Assembly: GCA_011503125.2 (NCBI GenBank)
Contig: WWBZ02000073.1
Span: 2,790,001 to 2,854,000 of the forward strand
DNA from: Botryosphaeria dothidea
Taxonomy: Eukaryota; Ascomycota; Dothideomycetes; Botryosphaeriales; Botryosphaeriaceae
Direction: 5' to 3'
DNA: 64,000 nucleotides
The position numbers and the translations under genes were made by a program. Every line of letters begins with the position of its first letter. Position 1 is the first letter of the stretch. The notes below the pieces were generated by a model. It had not been told where the DNA came from and did no database searches. It saw only the letters and a list, made by a program, of their open reading frames with translations. Positions 59,600 to 64,000 of this stretch are shown piece after piece.

Positions 59600-60847
59600 T
59601 TACACGATGATCTCGCCTGGATCCACCAGGTTCGGCACCCACTTCTTGCCCACTTTGACCTTGCTATCCTCCGTCTCGCTGGGCTTCGTAACTTCCAGAG
59701 GGCTGTACAAATACCAGCTCTTCAATGCCGCAGTCGTCGCCCTGAATCTAGCCTCATCCAGACTCGCACCTGGGCCCTCGCCCAACTTGTCCTTGCCGCT
59801 GTATACTCCCACCACGAACACCGGATGTCTGCTGTCACGACCGGTCTCGGCGAGCAAGCGGGCAACGGGCGGCTCGAAGCCCTCGCGGGCACACAGCTTC
59901 GACAGGTCGCGGGTCGGCACGCTGAAGTTGAAGAGGGTCGCAAGGTCGAGGTGGCGGCTGAGGAAGTGGGCCTGGGCAAAGTGCTGGGCCGCGGCGCGGC
60001 CGGCGTGCGCGTAGACGGCGCCGACGACCGCGCGCACGAAGCGCGCCGCCGCCTGCTCGAGCGTGGCCGTCCTGGTGCGGACGGGCTCCCTCGTCACGGC
60101 CCGCCCGCGCAGCTCGCCGAACGCGTCGTCGTACACGATCCGCGACGACATGCCGCGCCGCCAACTTTGCCCCTTGTTCTCGTTCGGCCGTCCCGTGTGC
60201 CGGCGGTACGGCAGGAATTCCGTGTCCGGCTCCATGTGCGTGAATTGGAGCAGGCCTGGGTCGACCTCGCCGCCCGGCGTGGCGGCCGTCTCGACACCCC
60301 ATTCGCGCGTGATGGAGGCCAGGGCGGCGTCGCCGACGTAGGCGTTCATCGCGGAGAGCAGAACGGGCATGGGGATGCGCGGGTAATGGCATATGATCTG
60401 CTCGCTGGTGTAGAAGCCGAGAAGGTCGTTGCCCAGTGTTGCCAGCGTGCCATTGTTGAAGTCCGGGTTGGAGTCGGCGGAGGGGTCAATGAGGGCGCGG
60501 GCGAGCGTTTCGAGCGGCAGCCTAGACGGCAACGAGAGACGGGCGTGGAGGGCAGAGAGCTTGGCCGATTCTCGTGCTGCGGATACTGGTGGAGATGGAA
60601 GGGACTCGAGTTCTACGGGCACGGGCTCGGACTCGGACTCAATTGGCTCTGACTCTGGCTCAGGCTCCGCTGGTCCATTGGAGGGCGCGGAGGAGGAGGT
60701 GGACTGTAACCGATAGAAGGGTATTTGGCGGCATTGGGGCTGAAGCTGCTGCTGTTGCTGCTGCATGAAAGGACATTGTGGGCGTGGTCGTGTGAGGCGC
60801 GTCAGGACGCGAGCGCCGCCCAATCTCTCTATCCGTAAACGCTTCAT
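59600..60847 (-). CDS. MRPL3: Mitochondrial large-subunit ribosomal protein mL44 (yeast Mrpl3), RNase III-like
   Basis: 415 aa, single exon. The Arg-rich, acid-poor N-terminus fits a mitochondrial targeting sequence and includes a short poly-Gln run (29-34). An acidic Pro/Glu/Ser linker (58-90) follows. Residues about 95-300 match the RNase III fold of mL44, with LGNDLLGFYTSEQI and MPVLLSAMNAYVGD. A dsRNA-binding domain occupies about 310-378 (GEGPGASLDEARFRATTAALKSW split across it). The protein is a structural part of the mitochondrial 54S/39S large subunit; family members are not known to be active nucleases. It is divergent from the small mitochondrial-protein gene at 61,202, with 354 bp between start codons. 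Confidence 0.92.
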   Translation of the reverse strand: MKRLRIERLGGARVLTRLTRPRPQCPFMQQQQQQLQPQCRQIPFYRLQSTSSSAPSNGPAEPEPESEPIESESEPVPVELESLPSPPVSAARESAKLSALHARLSLPSRLPLETLARALIDPSADSNPDFNNGTLATLGNDLLGFYTSEQIICHYPRIPMPVLLSAMNAYVGDAALASITREWGVETAATPGGEVDPGLLQFTHMEPDTEFLPYRRHTGRPNENKGQSWRRGMSSRIVYDDAFGELRGRAVTREPVRTRTATLEQAAARFVRAVVGAVYAHAGRAAAQHFAQAHFLSRHLDLATLFNFSVPTRDLSKLCAREGFEPPVARLLAETGRDSRHPVFVVGVYSGKDKLGEGPGASLDEARFRATTAALKSWYLYSPLEVTKPSETEDSKVKVGKKWVPNLVDPGEIIV

Positions 60848-61201
60848 GGGCGGCCGTCAAGTGCAGGAGGAGCCAGCGGCAGAAACGGGGCTCCGGTGGA
60901 CGCGGTGAGTGGGCGTAGTCGCTGGTCAATTAATGTAGTCCCCCAAAATTTCCTCGGACGCAGCTCGACTTCGACGAGCCGCAGGATCCAAGCGTTGTTG
61001 CCGTATGGGGTCTAGCAGGCGCGTAAAGTTGCTCACTCAGCGGTAATCATAGCAACACCCGACCGTCAACCGCCTTTCACATTGACCTGCCCGCTCCGAC
61101 CCAGCCTGAGCTCCCACCCGCACTCCGATCCAGACAGAGCTTCGAACGCTCTCCGACCGCGACCGGAACCCAATCGCATAACACACACCTCACCATACAC
61201 C
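60848..61201. promoter_or_regulatory. Shared promoter between mL44 and the small mitochondrial-protein gene
   Basis: 354 bp between divergent start codons, so both core promoters must lie here. Both products are expected in mitochondria, and joint control is a reasonable inference. No specific operator was recognised. Confidence 0.55.
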
Positions 61202-61626
61202 ATGGGCGGAGGCGGAAAAGTCCCGTACGTGCCGCCCAATCGCATCCCTCGTATAATCAGCAATGCGCACCCCGTCTTGCAGCAGGACTAATGCTGAGCG
61301 AAACGCGTCTCTCTACAGGTACCCCAAGCACGTCTGGTCCCCGGCCGGTGGCTGGTACTCGCAGCCGAAGAATTGGAAGGCGAACACGGCTGTTATGGGT
61401 GGTGTTGTCATTGGCATCACAGGATTGGCTTGGTACACCAGCGCACAGAGGGAGCAACGGTCCAAGTTCCCCGAGCCTGGCAGGTTCTTCCCTAGCAGAT
61501 AGTAAGGACCCAATCGTGTATTGTCTTTTTTACTCTGAATTTGCATCGAATTTGTACTGACCTGTGTTCTACAGCTGGAGCAAGCAGATCATCGAGCACG
61601 AGCGGGAACAGAAGCAGGAATCATAG
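61202..61626 (+). CDS. 85-aa single-pass protein, probable complex I accessory subunit (NUUM-like)
   Basis: Predicted CDS is join(61202..61224,61319..61501,61575..61626), with introns of 94 and 73 bp. The first exon has only 23 nt and encodes MGGGGKVP. Splicing gives YPKHVWSPAGGWY, then a TM helix at about 32-50 (TAVMGGVVIGITGLAWYTS), then a charged C-terminus with FPSRYWSKQIIEHEREQK. Small size, one TM and this WSPAGGW pattern fit a conserved fungal mitochondrial inner-membrane protein that I associate with the complex I accessory subunit NUUM. The family assignment is from memory and less sure than the gene model. The gene was found by joining exons; no single frame covers it. Confidence 0.8.
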
Positions 61627-61916
61627 ACACCAGAACAAGAATACAAGACTTCCAAAGCGCCATTAAACCACGTTACAATCGCCATGGGTGCTGCACGACC
61701 CCGGGATCCTCTGGGATACGGTAAAATAATAGTCCTGCGAGATGTGTACCGTCGCCCAATTGCTTCCGCACAAGGCTTTGCTGCATTTTCTAGGGGTACA
61801 CTTCATCTCCAGAGTGAGCGGGTATCAACGATTGTCTATTTGGGTCTATGGCGCTATGAAGAGAGAGAATGCTCGAAATGCACGCAGCGCTGAACTCAAA
61901 GGTGTAACACAAGCCC

Positions 61917-63453
61917 TCAATTCGTCTCCGGTTTCCCAATCCTTTCTCTGAACTCCCTCAGTCTGTCTTCAACTCTAACACCGTTCCATTTCTCCCCATC
62001 GCCATTGTCTGATTTTTCCAAAGTCGGCATGCCCACCTGCTCGATTGCGAAACTTGCCGTGATGGTTCCCCAGATCGCCGCTTCTTCAACATTCTGCACG
62101 CCTGGAGTGTTTCCACCACGCACCAAACCCACTGCCAGGCCTCCCAGGAAGCCATTACCGCCACCTGTAGGATCAACCACGGCTTCCGCTGACGTGTGGA
62201 AGGCGGGCAACCAGACCTTCTTCTCCCTCGAAGCAACATAGCACCCATCTTTCCCACACCTGACGACGACCGCCCCGTTGCCTCTTGCCCCTACTCCAGA
62301 TTCCAGCCACTTCTCCGTACACTCCTCAACTGCCTTCCTATCCACATCTCCCGTCTCTGTGACCGTACTCTGCGCAAAATACCCGCCGAGTTCGCCATGA
62401 TTGGGGCTCACCACATCGACATAACGGAGAGCTTGCAGACACTGCTCATAATCCTCAGGGGTGCACAGATCGGGGACTGGCTCCCAGATAAAGAGGGGCG
62501 GGTTGACCCAGCGGTCGGGCGCCAGGCACTTGCGTTTGAATAAGATGTTGGTGACCAGATCGATGCAGCGGGTGGACGAGCATATGAGGTGGTAGGATTT
62601 GGAGAGGAGGAGCTCGGGCGTCAGAGCATCATGGTCGATGCGCAGCTTCTCGGTCATATAGCGGAACGCTGTCTAGTGGTCAGAGCATTGCTATAGACGA
62701 GCGGTGTGTGTACGCGGTGACGTCATCCTGCGAGAGGACTTCAAATGAAATAACGATAGACGGAATGAAGGAGGGTTGGTATGTTTGAGAAACTCAAAAA
62801 AGGTGGAACAAAGCTTGGGTGCCGAACTACAAGGTGCATGCAGAGGATGGTGCAGGGAATGGCATGTGACAATCGCTGACTTTCGGCCTCGACGTTTGAA
62901 CACAACAAAATTACTACGAAGATGTAGCAAAGAAGCTTGAGGCTGGTGTGGATATCAAGCTCGTACTACCGAATTCGGCACTGGTGTTCAAGAGTGGGAG
63001 AAAAAAAAAGATACACGTGAGAGGAAGCGCAAGTTGCGGTGAGAAAAGAAACTGCAGTCCTACCTCGATGTTCATTATCGCCATAGCCATTCCAGCCTCT
63101 GGTAGTCAGTCTGTGAGGAGTTTCTCTGAATAAACAACTGGTATCCCAGTTCTGAACCGTCTCGCGGACCTCTGGCGGAAAGTCGGAACCGCAATCTACA
63201 ATCCAGCCAACGGAGCGTGACAATGGCGGCGGGGACATGATGCGTGCTCCGATGGCAGAGTAGGCGCCTGCACCGCCGACAACATCTTTAACGGGTGGTT
63301 TGGGCGGCTTGAACTCGATGTCATCTGTACACGGCGCACTCAGACTGTGCTCTGGACCATTCTTTCCTGTTTCAGGCAATAAATTCTGCTCGTACCCAAA
63401 ATAAACATGCCCAGCGACACGAAGTCGATGGTCACGTCTTCGTCTTCGGCCAT
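61917..63453 (-). CDS. MAK32: MAK32-type PfkB-fold protein
   Basis: Predicted CDS is complement(join(61917..62668,63064..63324,63396..63453)), 356 aa, with introns of 395 bp and 71 bp. It starts MAEDEDVTIDFVSLGMFILDDIEF. The GGAGAYSAIGAR motif and the ribokinase-like Rossmann core fit the PfkB sugar kinase family. RGWNGYGDNEHRAFRY is recovered only after splicing and fits MAK32 proteins. The C-terminal PfkB signature reads DPTGGGNGF (272-280), so the Asp of the usual GAGD catalytic motif is Asn278. Yeast MAK32 is needed for stability of an L-A satellite dsRNA in some conditions. The biochemical reaction is unknown, and kinase activity is doubtful here. Confidence 0.88.
62669..63063 (-). other. 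Long intron of the MAK32-type gene
   Basis: 395 bp with GTAGGA at the donor and GACAG at the acceptor, against 48-94 bp for every other intron in the window. Frames inside it do not resemble a missing exon, and the protein is continuous without it. Confidence 0.7.
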
Positions 63454-64000
63454 GTTGATGTAGAAGAGCGTGTCGAGGAGGACCTGGAGTGGAAGGGTGG
63501 GCACTGCGGAGTTGGCGCGCTCGCGCTGCACCCTGGCGAGTTCTGGAGAGGCTGCGCGGTGCATGAATGGAGGGTTTGAGATGCAGCCAGAGACGGGAGC
63601 AGGCGAGCCGGCCGCATGGTGGGCCCAAGGCCGAAAGCACGGCTCTGGGCCTGCGCGCAGGCGGCCAGGAGAGCGGCGGCGAGCTCAACCCCCAGTCTGG
63701 CCCGGACACCTCGCCGCCGCCGATCGTTCCTCTCCCCCAAAGACCTGCAGCAAACGTGTCAAACGTGTCCCGGCCAGAGACAGCGCGCGCGTTCTTTGAC
63801 TTGACTCCTCGAGCCCGTCTCAGCGCCTCGACCCTGACGCGCGCGGAACAGCTCCCGAGCTCCTGCACCCGGCATCACGCCCTCCTCGTCACCCCCCCAA
63901 GTCTCGCCGACCCGATCCCGCCGCGAGCTGCCAGCAAGCTCCAGCACCAGTGCCTGCCTCGCCTTGCCGCCCACTGCCCTTGCTAGTCCGCGCAGCAGCA
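63454..64000. other. Upstream region of the MAK32-type gene, right window edge
   Basis: GC-rich. Several overlapping frames on both strands read through here, none with a recognisable domain. A divergent gene may start beyond the edge; I cannot support one from this sequence. Confidence 0.45.

Overview
The window is nuclear DNA of a filamentous ascomycete (Pezizomycotina; I lean to Dothideomycetes but cannot prove it). The evidence is short GT..AG introns (48-84 bp in most genes), a head-to-head pair of myosin-motor chitin synthases, and a transposon block mutated in the CpA-to-TpA manner of repeat-induced point mutation (RIP).

Left arm (1-23,146): a membrane-anchored SGNH/GDSL esterase (2845-4179, minus), a long gene-poor spacer, then two divergent chitin synthases. 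The class VII/VI (csmB-type) gene at 9011-14491 (minus) lacks a usable myosin P-loop. The class V (csmA-type) gene at 16021-21737 (plus) keeps it. They share a 1.53-kb promoter region. Both are predicted to make cell-wall chitin at sites of polarised growth.

Centre (23,161-52,322): the whole 29.2-kb block resolves into one insertion event plus later nested ones. A Tad1-like LINE of about 5.15 kb net length ends in poly(A) and is bracketed by a 14-bp target-site duplication (23147-23160 = 52323-52336). Four insertions lie directly in it: a 478-bp solo LTR-like element, a 6.35-kb Gypsy/chromovirus (family A) that itself carries a 291-bp solo LTR, a minus-strand family B chromovirus complex with a sequencing gap and a second family B copy nested in its LTR, and a further plus-strand family B copy. 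Each insertion has a matching 5-bp target-site duplication. All element genes are dead: many in-frame TAG stops, lost Cys/His codons and lost start codons.

Right arm (52,337-64,000): a single-pass cell-surface protein, then housekeeping genes: eIF5B (FUN12), mitochondrial ribosomal protein mL44 (MRPL3), a tiny probable complex I accessory subunit, and a MAK32-type PfkB-fold protein. mL44 and the small subunit are divergent and share a short promoter. Their products serve cytosolic translation initiation, mitochondrial translation and respiration.

I found no biosynthetic cluster, CRISPR, defence island or clearly new protein system. The most informative content is the fully parsable nested-transposon stratigraphy, the uneven RIP along it, a deletion-derived non-autonomous element, and evidence that a 5-N gap hides several kilobases.
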